Assembly (NCBI RefSeq): GCF_900111935.1
Contig: NZ_FOYN01000003.1
Span: forward strand, 62,001-126,000
Direction: 5' to 3'
Source: Halorubrum sodomense
GTDB lineage: Archaea; Halobacteriota; Halobacteria; Halobacteriales; Haloferacaceae
DNA length: 64,000 nt
Of the stretch, positions 1-6,883 are shown piece after piece. Both the position numbers and the translations under genes were made by a program. Under the pieces are notes generated by a model. The model was not told the origin of the DNA. It was given only the letters and a program-made list of their open reading frames with translations, and searched no databases. Within the stretch, counting starts at the first letter, position 1, and each line of letters begins with the position of its first letter.

Positions 1-1
1 C

Positions 2-163
2 TTCGTCTGTACCCGGGAGACGGCGCTGAACCGCGACCTCCGCGAGGCCGGCTACGGGTCGGTCGTCTTCGTCGAGAACGGGCTCGTCCTCTGGAACGAG
101 GACGAGGGGGCGTACAACGTCGTCGTCGACGACGAGACGGTCGTCGACCTGGTCGCGCCCTGA
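2..163 (+). CDS. C-terminal fragment of an unrecognised protein
   Basis: The window opens inside a reading frame that runs without interruption to a TGA at 161-163. The visible 53 residues end in DDETVVDLVAP, with the hydrophobic stretch VVFVENGLVLW in the middle. The acidic composition and G/C third positions fit a real haloarchaeal gene. I do not recognise the family, and the start lies upstream of the window. It converges on the SRAP gene, 33 nt away. Confidence 0.6.
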   Translation, partial: FVCTRETALNRDLREAGYGSVVFVENGLVLWNEDEGAYNVVVDDETVVDLVAP

Positions 164-196
164 CCGGCCGGAACCTCCTCCGGCGGTCACCCCGAC

Positions 197-958
197 TCAG
201 TCGCCGGCCACCGGCTCGATCAGGTCCGGCGCGTCGACGCTCGGCGAGTTCACCCGCGTCGACACCGGGTGCGCGGTCATCTCGTCGCTCGGGTAGGGGT
301 CGAGCAGCGTGGCCGCCTCGTCCGGATCGCCCCGGAGCCACGTCTCCTCCTCGCCGGCGTCGGGATCTAAGATCACCGCCATCCGGTGGTGAAGGTCCGC
401 GACGATGTCGTTCGGCTCGGTGGTCACGATCGAGAACGTCTCGACCACGTCCGAGTCGTCGTCGGCTCCGTCGTCTCCGTCGCCTCCGTCCCCGCTCCCG
501 CCGCCGAACGCGCCGAGGCCGGTCTGGGTCGTCTCCGGTGTCGGCGGCTCCCAGCGCTCGTAGATCCCGGCCATCGCGAACGGACGGTCGTCCTCGAAGG
601 CGACCCGGTAGGGGGTCTTGCCGGAGGCGTTGCTGTCCCCGTCGGAGCCACTCCCGCCGACCCACTCGTAGAAGCCGTCGGCGGGGACGAGACAGCGCCG
701 GCGCTCGAAGGCGTCGGCGAAGCTCCGCTTCTCGCGGACTGTCTCCGCGCGGGCGTTGATGAGGTCGAACGACTCGCCGGCCCACGAGGGCGTCAGTCCC
801 CACTCCATCCGGGTCGCCTCCGACGGGGTCTCGTCGGTGATCACCGGCAGCGACTGCCCCGGGGCGCAGTTGTAGCTCGGTTCGCGGTCGCCGAAGTCGG
901 CGTCGAACCGGGCCTCGAGGTCGTCGGTCGGGGTGAAGAGCGTGTAGCGGCCGCACAT
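197..958 (-). CDS. SRAP domain protein (HMCES/YedK family)
   Basis: SRAP proteins crosslink covalently to abasic sites in single-stranded DNA through the amino-terminal cysteine and shield the lesion. The start at 958 gives MCGRYTLF, so Cys2 becomes the N-terminal nucleophile after Met removal. Family motifs follow in order: SYNCAPGQ (about residues 29-36), WGLTPSW, INARAET, RCLVPADGFYEW with the active Glu, and HHRMAVIL with the active His. Length is 253 residues, slightly long for the family because a Gly/Asp/Ser-rich stretch sits after GLGAFGG; it looks like an acidic surface loop. The frame stays open far upstream of Cys2, but an upstream start would bury the nucleophile, so 958 is firmly preferred. 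The stop is TGA at 197. Confidence 0.93.
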   Translation of the reverse strand: MCGRYTLFTPTDDLEARFDADFGDREPSYNCAPGQSLPVITDETPSEATRMEWGLTPSWAGESFDLINARAETVREKRSFADAFERRRCLVPADGFYEWVGGSGSDGDSNASGKTPYRVAFEDDRPFAMAGIYERWEPPTPETTQTGLGAFGGGSGDGGDGDDGADDDSDVVETFSIVTTEPNDIVADLHHRMAVILDPDAGEEETWLRGDPDEAATLLDPYPSDEMTAHPVSTRVNSPSVDAPDLIEPVAGD

Positions 959-984
959 GTCTCTCGCGTTCGTTCGGGAGGCAC

Positions 985-1737
985 TTAACTCCGCGACGGG
1001 AGGCCGTCCGACAGGTCCCAGCGGTCGGCGATGATCCCGTCGACCCCGGCCGCGAGCAGCCGCTCCGCGTCCTCGCGGTCGGCGGCGGTCCACGCGTTCA
1101 CCGCGAGGCCGGCCCCGTGCGCCGTCTCGACGAACCCCGGCTCGGTCGCGAGGTCGATCGGGGGGTGGACCGCGACGCACCCGAGGTCCGTCGCCGCGTC
1201 GACCGCGCGCTCCGGCGGTCCGTCCGCGACGAGCAGCGCGCGGTCCGTCGTCGGATCGCGGTCCCGCAGCGCCGCCAGCGCCTCGGCGTGAAACGACGAG
1301 AACAGCACGTCGGTGGCCGCCCGTCGAGCGGCGTCGAGCGCGTCGCTCGCGATGCCCGGCTGCTTGAGTTCGACGTTGACGAGGAGGTCGTCGGGCGCGG
1401 CGTCGAACACTCCTTCGAGCCGCGGGATCGGCTCGGCCGAGTCGAGAACCGTCAGATCGCGGAGCTCCTCCCAGTCCGCGTCCGCGACCCGGCCGGACGC
1501 GTCGGTCAGTCGGTCGAGCTTCGCGTCGTGGACGACGACGAGTTCGCCGCTCGCGCACCGGCGCACGTCGACCTCGACGGCGTCGACGTGCGGCGCCGCG
1601 CGCTCGACGGCCGCGACCGTGTTCTCCGGGTGCCGGCCGGCGCAGCCGCGGTGGCCGATCAGGGTGACGTCGGTCGGGTCCGTCGGGTCGGTCTCGGCGT
1701 CCGCGTCCGTTCCCAGTCCGTTCGCGCCGTCGGTCAC
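985..1737 (-). CDS. Glycerophosphodiester phosphodiesterase family protein
   Basis: This is a TIM-barrel GDPD enzyme that hydrolyses glycerophosphodiesters to glycerol-3-phosphate and an alcohol, probably in phospholipid turnover. Diagnostic motifs are LIGHRGCAGRHPENT near the N terminus (catalytic HR and metal-binding EN), AVEVDVRRC, LVVVHDAKLDRLT (catalytic His), and a C-terminal VNAWTAADREDAERLLAAGVDGIIADR. No signal peptide is visible, so it is likely cytoplasmic. I chose the GTG at 1737 because the longer frame upstream is basic and Ser-rich and overlaps the divergent gene at 1835. It yields 250 residues, normal for the family. It lies 26 nt downstream of the SRAP start on the same strand, so the two could be co-transcribed. 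Confidence 0.9.
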   Translation of the reverse strand: MTDGANGLGTDADAETDPTDPTDVTLIGHRGCAGRHPENTVAAVERAAPHVDAVEVDVRRCASGELVVVHDAKLDRLTDASGRVADADWEELRDLTVLDSAEPIPRLEGVFDAAPDDLLVNVELKQPGIASDALDAARRAATDVLFSSFHAEALAALRDRDPTTDRALLVADGPPERAVDAATDLGCVAVHPPIDLATEPGFVETAHGAGLAVNAWTAADREDAERLLAAGVDGIIADRWDLSDGLPSRS

Positions 1738-1834
1738 GTGCCGCTCTTCGACTCGGACCGTGTTAGCTCTTCGTCGTCCCGGTCGCGCGGCCGCTCCCGT
1801 CGGCTTTTTAGTCGCGCGGCGCTCCGGGACCGAC

Positions 1835-2608
1835 ATGCGTATCGAGAACAGCTTCATCCCCGTCGAGGGGGTGGGCGAGACGACCGAACGACGCCTCTGG
1901 GAGGGAGGAGTCACGACGTGGGACGAGTTCGATCCCGCGGTCGACGTCGCGGGCGTTGGCGCGACGACGGCGGACCGGATCGAGTCGTTCATCGCGGAGG
2001 CGCTCGCGCGGCTCGACGACGGCGACGCCGCCTACTTCGACCGCGAGTTCCCCTCCGGCGAGCGCTGGCGGCTCTACGAGAACTTCCGCGAGGAGACCTG
2101 CTTTTTCGACATCGAGACGACCGGCCTCGACGAGCGGCGCGACCGCGTGACGACGGTCAGCTTCCATCAGGGCGGCGAGACGACGACGCTGGTCGCGGGC
2201 GAGGACCTCACCGCGCGGCGGCTCCGCGAGCAGTTCGCGGACGCGAGCCTGCTCGCGACGTTCAACGGCGCGCGCTTCGACGTGCCCTTCCTAGAGACCT
2301 CCTTCGACCTGGAGGTCGACACGCCCCACCTCGACCTGATGTACCCCGCGAAGCGGATCGGGCTCTCGGGCGGGCTGAAACCGATCGAGAAGCAGTTGGG
2401 GATCGAGCGGGACCGCCCGGACATCTCCGGGCGCGACGCGGTCCGCCTCTGGCGCGAGTACGAGCGCGGCGAGGAGGACGCGCTGGAGACGCTCGTCTCG
2501 TACAACCGCGAGGACACCGTGAACCTGCGGACGCTCGCGGACGCGGTCTGCGAGCGGCTCGACGACGAGGTGTTCGTCGGACCCGGAGACGCGAGCGCGA
2601 CGAACTGA
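1835..2608 (+). CDS. RNase H-like 3'-5' exonuclease domain protein (YprB type)
   Basis: A DEDD-type nuclease of 257 residues. The N-terminal about 65 residues contain a helix-hairpin-helix-like segment (VEGVGETTERRLWEGG and VAGVGATTADRI) suited to DNA binding. The nuclease core follows: CFFDIETTGLD (first Asp and Glu), LLATFNGARFDVPFL (second Asp), then LSGGLKPIEKQLGI and VSYNREDTVNLRTLAD (YNxxDT motif). This order matches predicted ribonuclease H-like YprB/RNase_H_2 proteins. A TATA-like TTTTTA lies about 28 nt before the ATG, as expected for a leaderless transcript. It is divergent from the GDPD gene. The real substrate is unknown. Confidence 0.88.
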   Translation: MRIENSFIPVEGVGETTERRLWEGGVTTWDEFDPAVDVAGVGATTADRIESFIAEALARLDDGDAAYFDREFPSGERWRLYENFREETCFFDIETTGLDERRDRVTTVSFHQGGETTTLVAGEDLTARRLREQFADASLLATFNGARFDVPFLETSFDLEVDTPHLDLMYPAKRIGLSGGLKPIEKQLGIERDRPDISGRDAVRLWREYERGEEDALETLVSYNREDTVNLRTLADAVCERLDDEVFVGPGDASATN

Positions 2609-2644
2609 GCGACGTCGTCGCAAAGCGCGCTCGATCCGGTGCGC

Positions 2645-3916
2645 TCAGTCCTCGTCGTCGCCGGCCGGCCGCGACGCCACGGGCTCGGGGTCGGTCTCCG
2701 GCGGTTCTTCTTCGTCGCTTTCGGACTCGCCTCCGTCTTCGGACTCATCGCCGTCTTCGGACTCATCGCCGTCTTCGGACTCATCGCCGTCTTCGGACTC
2801 GCCGCCGTCCTCGGATTCGTCGTCGCCTTCCGACGCCTCGTCGCCCTCAGACGACGAGTCGGGGGTGCGTTCTCCGTCCGGCTCCGGTTCCGTCGCGTCC
2901 GAGTCCGGCTCGGATTCGGACTCCGCGTCAGGGGTCGACTCGGCCGCGGGTTCGGCGTCGTCGGGAGCGGCGTCGGTCTCGTCGACCGCTTCGTCGGCCG
3001 CCGATCCGTTCTCCGCGACGGGATTTCCGTCGTCGTCTGCGACCGCTTCCCCGGTATCGGCCTCGTCGGTCTCTCGCTTCGACTCCTGAACCAACTTCAT
3101 CTCGCCGCGCGCCCGGAGGGTACCTTGGATCTCCGCGCCGTCGTACACCACCAGGTCGCCGGCGGAGATGTCGCCGAGGACCCGCGCGCCGCTCTCGACG
3201 GTCACCGTCCCGCCGCGGGTCGTCACGTCGCCGTGGATGATCGTGTCGGCGCCGACGGTGACGTCCTCGCGGGCGCGAAGCGACCCGAACACCTCGTTGC
3301 GCTCGCCGACGCGGATCGACGCCGCCCGGAGGTTGCCGTGGAGCCGGCAGTCGTCTCCGACCGTCGCCGGCGTCGACACGCGCCAGGCGTCGTCGGAGAT
3401 CTCGGCGCTCCGCGGGACCAGCAGGGGGTCGCGCACGTCGTCGCCGTCGGCGAGCGCCTCCGCCAGCTCGTCGGCGGCGTCAGTCTCCCCGACGCGCAGG
3501 AGCTGCGAGAGGACGATGAAGTAGAAGACGATCGTCGGCACCGGGTTGCGGATCACGATCCAGCCGTTGGCCTCGAACCCCTCCTCGATCGTCACGTCGT
3601 CGCCGATGTCGAGGTCGCCGGAGACCATCAGGCGGCCGGTGACGGTCACCCGCTCCCCGAGGTAGGCGTCCTGCCCGACCAGCACGTTCCCGTCGACTGA
3701 ACACCACGTGTCGAGCCGACAGTCCCCCTCGGCCTCGATGTCGTTGGCGACGCGCACGCGCTCGCCGATCGCGACGTTGCGGCCGCGGACGCCGAGCTCG
3801 ACCGTCGACTGCCCGCCCACGAGCACGTCGCCGTCGACGACGATGTCGTGCTCCTCGACGGTCGTCCCCGAGGGGATCGCGAGCTCCTCGATCGGGCCGT
3901 CTCCTCGCAGCGACAC
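2645..3916 (-). CDS. Bactofilin-like polymer-forming protein with long acidic tail
   Basis: 423 residues from a GTG at 3916. Residues about 1-285 are short beta-helix-like repeats (VDGDVLVGG, RNVAIGERV, VDGNVLVGQDAYLGERV, IHGDVTTRGGTVTVESGARVLGDISAG), as in bactofilin or polymer-forming cytoskeletal domains. One hydrophobic segment in the middle (VPTIVFYFIVLSQLL, about residues 126-140) could insert into the membrane. The last about 140 residues are a disordered acidic tail rich in Ser, Glu and Asp, ending in tandem SEDGDE units. Bacterial bactofilins form cytosolic or membrane-attached filaments; the archaeal role is unknown. It overlaps no neighbour and converges on the RNase H-like gene. 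Confidence 0.8.
   Translation of the reverse strand: MSLRGDGPIEELAIPSGTTVEEHDIVVDGDVLVGGQSTVELGVRGRNVAIGERVRVANDIEAEGDCRLDTWCSVDGNVLVGQDAYLGERVTVTGRLMVSGDLDIGDDVTIEEGFEANGWIVIRNPVPTIVFYFIVLSQLLRVGETDAADELAEALADGDDVRDPLLVPRSAEISDDAWRVSTPATVGDDCRLHGNLRAASIRVGERNEVFGSLRAREDVTVGADTIIHGDVTTRGGTVTVESGARVLGDISAGDLVVYDGAEIQGTLRARGEMKLVQESKRETDEADTGEAVADDDGNPVAENGSAADEAVDETDAAPDDAEPAAESTPDAESESEPDSDATEPEPDGERTPDSSSEGDEASEGDDESEDGGESEDGDESEDGDESEDGDESEDGGESESDEEEPPETDPEPVASRPAGDDED
2720..2812 (-). repeat. 18-bp tandem repeat coding for SEDGDE units
   Basis: Four to five near-identical 18-bp units (core CGCCGTCTTCGGACTCAT on the plus strand) lie inside the acidic tail of the bactofilin-like gene. The unit is a multiple of three, so copy-number change by slippage would lengthen or shorten the tail without breaking the frame. 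Confidence 0.85.
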
Positions 3917-4026
3917 ACCGGGAGCAGTCGCCCCGCCCGTATAAACGGTGCGGGGCGTCGGACGGGCGTCGGACGCGGGCGCGGGAGAGACGCCGCGCTT
4001 TTCAGTGCGCCGCCGGTATCGCGGAT

Positions 4027-4206
4027 ATGGGATTCGGATCGTACGACGAGAGCGAACAGAAGGATCAGGACGTCGACACGGACGAGGACGACGCGGTGAA
4101 CGTCCACGAGAACGACCACGACGGCGACGTCTCCATCGAGGGCGACGCCGACACCGACGACCTCGTCGGGCGCCTCTCGGAGATGCGCGACGACGACGAG
4201 GAGTAA
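4027..4206 (+). CDS. Small acidic haloarchaeal protein (DUF5786-like)
   Basis: A 59-residue protein starting MGFGSYDESEQKDQDVDTD and ending VGRLSEMRDDDEE. It is extremely acidic (over a third Asp/Glu) with no membrane segment or cysteine. The MGFGSYDESEQ start and the LSEMRDD end recall the small haloarchaeal family DUF5786; I am fairly but not fully sure of that name. A TATA-like TTTTCAG about 25 nt upstream suggests leaderless transcription. Divergent from the bactofilin-like gene. Function unknown. Confidence 0.75.
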   Translation: MGFGSYDESEQKDQDVDTDEDDAVNVHENDHDGDVSIEGDADTDDLVGRLSEMRDDDEE

Positions 4207-4291
4207 CCGGCGAGAGACACCCGCCCGATAGCCCCCGGCGGGGCCCGACCGTGTCGCGCTCCTTTTACAGATACGCCGCGTACGCCGACGC

Positions 4292-4489
4292 ATGAGCACC
4301 GATCTGACGTTCACCGACCGCGGCGTCGACGTCGTGTATCAGGGCACGGAGTTCGAGCTGGAGAAGACGCTGATCGAGGAGGCGACCGGGAAGTCGTACC
4401 GCGACGTCACCGATCACGAGGTGCTGACGATAGTCGCGGAGGACCCGGATCTGGACGGCGAGCCGGTCCGGATCGGCGACGTGCTGTAA
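4292..4489 (+). CDS. Small haloarchaeal protein (DUF5800-like)
   Basis: 65 residues, acidic, starting MSTDLTFTDRGVDVVYQGTEFELEKTLIEEATGKSY. Predicted alternating strands and one amphipathic helix, with no cysteines or membrane segments. It resembles the haloarchaeal family DUF5800, from memory rather than a search. A CTTTTACAG TATA-like box lies about 30 nt upstream of the ATG. It follows the DUF5786-like gene on the same strand after 85 nt but appears to have its own promoter. Function unknown. Confidence 0.75.
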   Translation: MSTDLTFTDRGVDVVYQGTEFELEKTLIEEATGKSYRDVTDHEVLTIVAEDPDLDGEPVRIGDVL

Positions 4490-4704
4490 CGGTCGCCTCC
4501 CCGCTCCGGCGGCGCAGTCGCCCCGCCTCTCTTCGACTCGTCCCTCCGCTCCGGCGACGCGGCCGTCCAGCCCCTCTTTGACCCTTCGGTCGCGCCGTGC
4601 TCCCCGCTCCGCTCGTCGTCGACCGCACCGATCCCGCCCGTCAGCCGCGGACGGGTCGGCCGGCCGGCGTAAGAAATATACAACGTTAGATAGATATAAC
4701 ACAC

Positions 4705-5145
4705 ATGGGTGACCACTCCGTGAGACCGCAGACCCTCCATCGGGCCGGTCGCGCCGTTCACATGCTCGTGACGGTACTGGTGTTGAACCTCGGGCTGGCC
4801 CGCGAGTCGGCACCGATAATCGCCGGCGGCGGGGTGTTGTTCGTGACGTTCTTCCCGTTCAGCCGACTGCTCGCCGACCGCGTCGGCCACACCCGATCTG
4901 ACGAACGGACCCGCGAACTCACCCGGCTCGCCGCGAGCCGGGCGGCGTTCCTGCTCTTCGGCGTCGCGTTCGTCGCGTTCCTCCTCGGCGCCGCGCTGGA
5001 GGCGACCGGCGGACTCGGGGGCGTCGCGGGGAGCGTCTACGCGCAGGCCCGGGTCGTCGTCGTCTGGGCCGCCGTCGCGATCTGCGTCTCCTCCGTCGCG
5101 CACGGCACGCGAGCATGGGTACGACGCCGGAGCGTGGCGGGGTGA
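4705..5145 (+). CDS. Four-helix membrane protein, DUF2178-like
   Basis: 146 residues with four hydrophobic segments in two pairs: about residues 17-32 and 36-55, then 74-97 and 108-128, with a basic C terminus (RAWVRRRS). It resembles DUF2178 proteins, short membrane proteins usually encoded directly before a small XRE repressor. That arrangement is present here: the TGA at 5143-5145 overlaps a GTG for the XRE gene. The upstream spacer contains an AT-rich stretch (AAGAAATATACAACGTTAGATAG, given in part) just before the ATG, consistent with a promoter and a site for the regulator. Function unknown; possibly a membrane partner whose level the regulator sets. Confidence 0.8.
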   Translation: MGDHSVRPQTLHRAGRAVHMLVTVLVLNLGLARESAPIIAGGGVLFVTFFPFSRLLADRVGHTRSDERTRELTRLAASRAAFLLFGVAFVAFLLGAALEATGGLGGVAGSVYAQARVVVVWAAVAICVSSVAHGTRAWVRRRSVAG

Positions 5146-5360
5146 CCGTGGAGTTCGAGACGCGCGTCCGGCGGCTCCGCGAGGAGGCGGGGTTGACGCA
5201 GGCCGAGCTCGCGGACCGGGTCGACGTGACACGTCAGACGATCCTCTACGTCGAGAAGGGCGAGTACAACCCATCCTTGGAGCTGGCTTGGCGTATCGCG
5301 CGCGAGTTCGACGCGCGCGTCGAGGACGTGTTCGACCTGCCCGACGAGCCGCAGTCGTAG
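5142..5360 (+). CDS. XRE-family helix-turn-helix regulator (YozG-like)
   Basis: A 72-residue HTH protein: VRRLREEAGLTQAELADRV, then VTRQTILYVEKGEYNPSLELAWRIAREF, then VEDVFDLPD. This is nearly a whole Cro/C1-type five-helix domain, the usual size of YozG-like regulators. I prefer the GTG at 5142 because it overlaps the TGA of the membrane gene as GTGA, a typical coupled start. An in-frame ATG at 5115 would add nine residues and a 31-bp overlap. It likely represses the two-gene operon and perhaps other targets. Confidence 0.88.
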   Translation: MTVEFETRVRRLREEAGLTQAELADRVDVTRQTILYVEKGEYNPSLELAWRIAREFDARVEDVFDLPDEPQS

Positions 5361-5540
5361 CGCGCGCGGGTCGCTCGCGATCCGGCTCACACCGGGGCCG
5401 AGCGCAGCGAGCCGCTCGCGTCCGGAGCGGGCGTCGGTCACCGCCCCGGTCGTCGAGTCGCGGTCGGTTCAGTGTGACGGCCGCGGCGCGGTCCTCGTTC
5501 CGACCGGACGACTTTTTTTGACGCCCTCCGAAGTCGGGAC

Positions 5541-5741
5541 ATGGAAATCGGATTCGAACTCGGAGCGAACGTCCCGTCGGGCGTGTTCGCGCTCCACGCC
5601 GCCGTCGCCGTGGTGTTCCTGATCTTCGCGGGCCTGAACGGCGCGAACGGCGAGACGGCTGGCCTGGCGCTGTACCTCGCGATGGCGGGCATGATCGCCC
5701 TCGTCGGCGTGGTGGCCGGACGAATCGTCTCGCGTCGGTGA
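5541..5741 (+). CDS. Small two-helix membrane protein
   Basis: 66 residues, start MEIGFELGANVPSG. Two hydrophobic helices: about residues 15-33 (FALHAAVAVVFLIFAGLNG) and 40-61 (GLALYLAMAGMIALVGVVAGRI), ending in the basic RIVSRR. A run of T's (GACTTTTTTTGACG) about 28 nt upstream is a TATA-like box for a leaderless transcript. No family recognised. Confidence 0.7.
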   Translation: MEIGFELGANVPSGVFALHAAVAVVFLIFAGLNGANGETAGLALYLAMAGMIALVGVVAGRIVSRR

Positions 5742-5856
5742 GGCCGGCGGAAGCGTTGCGCTCGCGTTCGGTTCGATCGGTGAGAGCGACGCTTTTCGCA
5801 CGGCTTCCGAGCGGCTTCCGTTCTCGGGATCCGACCCTCTGCGACCAGACGCGTCG

Positions 5857-6003
5857 GCTGTCGCTCCCGTTCGGCTCACCCTCTACCATCTCCGTGGTCG
5901 CGTGCGCCTCCCCCGGTTGGGGGTAATCCTCCTCTCGGAGGAGCGGCCGGTTCGTCCGGGCGCGCTCCACGACGTGCCGGAGCTCGTCAACGCGATCAGA
6001 CAT
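5857..6003 (-). pseudogene. Coding-like N-terminal fragment, probably element remnant
   Basis: From the ATG at 6003 the frame reads MSDRVDELRHVVERARTN then RPLLREEDYPQPGEAH, which looks like the N-terminal part of a real protein. After about 45-50 residues the composition turns basic and low-complexity, as in antisense reading of GC-rich DNA, and no sensible end can be set although the frame stays open for more than 1 kb. The start overlaps the stop of the upstream micro-ORF by 8 nt (ATGTCTGA), suggesting former translational coupling. I treat it as a truncated or decayed gene; the end coordinate is arbitrary. Confidence 0.25.
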
Positions 6004-6109
6004 CGTCGTCACCTCCGGACGAGCAGTTCGGGCAGGTGTCGTACGGGATCGCGCTGCCGGGCTTCGAGGTGCGCGTGAGCTTCGAGCCGCAGTTCGAGTA
6101 GAGCCTCAT
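5996..6109 (-). CDS. 37-residue zinc-finger-like micro-protein
   Basis: Reads MRLYSNCGSKLTRTSKPG then SAIPYDTCPNCSSGGDDDV. A full zinc knuckle would have two CxxC pairs; here the second is present (CPNC) and the first is NCGS, so one cysteine may be lost. Haloarchaea encode many small CPxCG-type zinc-finger micro-proteins, and this resembles them. The ATG overlaps the TGA of the upstream ORF by four nt (ATGA) and its own stop overlaps the next start by eight, so three micro-ORFs are stacked tightly. Too short for most gene callers. Function unknown. Confidence 0.45.
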   Translation of the reverse strand: MRLYSNCGSKLTRTSKPGSAIPYDTCPNCSSGGDDDV

Positions 6110-6198
6110 AGCCGGCCCCCCTCCCCGTCGGGCGCGGCGCACCGCTGGTCGTACTCGGTGATACAGCAGCCGCAGAACTCGCAGATCTTCGGCTCTAC
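6106..6198 (-). pseudogene. Zinc-finger micro-ORF that lacks a start codon
   Basis: The frame reads (V)EPKICEFCGCCITEYDQ then RCAAPDGEGGRL and stops at 6106. CEFCG and the later RC spacing resemble small haloarchaeal or haloviral zinc-finger proteins. No ATG, GTG or TTG lies in frame at a sensible place. An AT-rich TATA-like box (plus-strand 6217-6230) is centred about 25 nt before codon GTA at 6198, just where a leaderless start would be. The start therefore seems mutated, or a noncanonical codon is used. It directly follows the tRNA-Trp 3' end on the same strand. Confidence 0.35.
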
Positions 6199-6216
6199 GT
6201 TTACCTCAGGTTCACG

Positions 6217-6230
6217 AATATTTAAATTTA
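6217..6230 (-). promoter_or_regulatory. TATA-like box for the micro-ORF cluster
   Basis: TAAATTTAAATATT on the minus strand, strikingly AT-rich in this context, between the tRNA-Trp 3' end (6234) and the micro-ORFs. Its centre lies about 25 nt from codon GTA at 6198, the spacing expected between an archaeal TATA box and a leaderless start. Confidence 0.5.
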
Positions 6231-6233
6231 GGA

Positions 6234-6407
6234 TGGGGCCGGAGGGATTTGAACCCCCGATCGACTGATATCTCCGGTGCGCCTCGGAACTCCAGAGGGT
6301 CGTCAACACGACCGATGATCAGTCGGCCGCTCGGTATATCAGTCTGGAGTGTCGTCCCGGGCGTAGCCTCTGGAGTCAGTCGCCATGCCTGGCTTGGCCA
6401 CAGCCCC
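6234..6407 (-). tRNA. trnW: tRNA-Trp (anticodon CCA) with 100-nt intron
   Basis: Reading the minus strand from 6407: the acceptor arm GGGGCTG pairs with CGGCCCC ending at 6235, with discriminator A at 6234. No CCA is encoded. The 5' exon (6370-6407) contains the D arm and ends CTCCAG, which carries anticodon CCA. The 3' exon (6234-6269) starts ATCAGTC and includes the T arm GGGGGTTCAAATCCCTC. Joining the exons gives a 5-bp anticodon stem ACTGA/TCAGT and a 7-nt loop CTCCAGA. In the precursor, CTCCAGAGG pairs with CCTCTGGAG in the intron, as expected for a bulge-helix-bulge splice site. Splice sites are inferred from this folding and could be off by a base. Spliced length is 74 nt. Confidence 0.95.
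6270..6369 (-). ncRNA. tRNA-Trp intron with two box C/D-type guide modules
   Basis: Two modules of the form GACGA-guide-CCGA can be read in the minus strand. Module 1 has guide sequence at plus 6335-6344 and box D-like CCGA at 6331-6334; the guide pairs with the 3' exon, and the fifth nucleotide upstream of CCGA faces U39. Module 2 has guide at 6288-6296 and CCGA at 6284-6287; it pairs with ACTCCAGA of the 5' exon, and the fifth nucleotide faces C34. In Haloferax the tRNA-Trp intron is known to guide 2'-O-methylation of C34 and U39 by the fibrillarin RNP. The same N+5 geometry is directly readable here. Boxes are noncanonical (GACGA, CCGA). Confidence 0.88.
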
Positions 6408-6440
6408 GCGTGATCTCGCGTTCCACGCTTGCCGAAACGC

Positions 6441-6449
6441 GGATAAAGG
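6441..6449 (-). promoter_or_regulatory. TATA-like box for tRNA-Trp
   Basis: CCTTTATCC on the minus strand, preceded by purine-rich GATCGAAAC as a possible BRE. It sits about 35-42 nt from the mature tRNA 5' end, which would give a short 5' leader for RNase P. Confidence 0.55.
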
Positions 6450-6545
6450 GGTTTCGATCGAAGCCGATCGAGGGACGGCGACGCGCTCCTCGGCGCGACG
6501 GATCCGCCTCGACTCGGGGCTCGCCGGAGGCGGACGAAATCCGAC

Positions 6546-6770
6546 TCACTCCCGATCGTCGGCGCTCCAGTCGCAGTCCTGACATTTGAACCCGGTGACG
6601 AACTCGGTCACGCTCGGCATGTACCCGACGGAGATGACGTCGCCGCCGCACTCCGGACAGTCGCGGTCGGCGTCGGCGATCGACTCGGCCTCCAGCACCG
6701 ACTCTCCCTCGACCAGTTCCGCCAGCTTCTCCGGGGTCACCATCCGGCCCTGAACGACGCGGTTTGACAT
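6546..6770 (-). CDS. Small zinc-ribbon haloarchaeal protein (DUF5795-like)
   Basis: 74 residues from the ATG at 6770. The start MSNRVVQGRMVTPEKLAEL is followed by a C-terminal zinc ribbon with two CxxC knuckles, DCPECGG (about residues 39-44) and KCQDCDW (about 63-69). The frame extends upstream to another ATG, but that extension is Arg-rich and unlike the family, so 6770 is preferred. The sequence matches what I remember of DUF5795. Function unknown, probably nucleic-acid or protein binding. Confidence 0.85.
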   Translation of the reverse strand: MSNRVVQGRMVTPEKLAELVEGESVLEAESIADADRDCPECGGDVISVGYMPSVTEFVTGFKCQDCDWSADDRE

Positions 6771-6883
6771 ACCGGGCGTTCGGCGTCGAGCGCCTAAACC
6801 CCGGCGACACGCACGGGACACGCGGTGGCGGGCGAGCGGACTCGGGAGTCGGACCGGAACGGGCCGCCCCGAGCACGCTCAAC

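Noticed and set aside
4414-6012. A reading frame of more than 500 codons on the minus strand across 4414-6012.
   Set aside because: Apart from its first about 45 codons it is Arg/Pro/Ser-rich antisense of well-supported plus-strand genes and GC-rich spacer. High GC makes stop codons rare, so long open frames are expected by chance.
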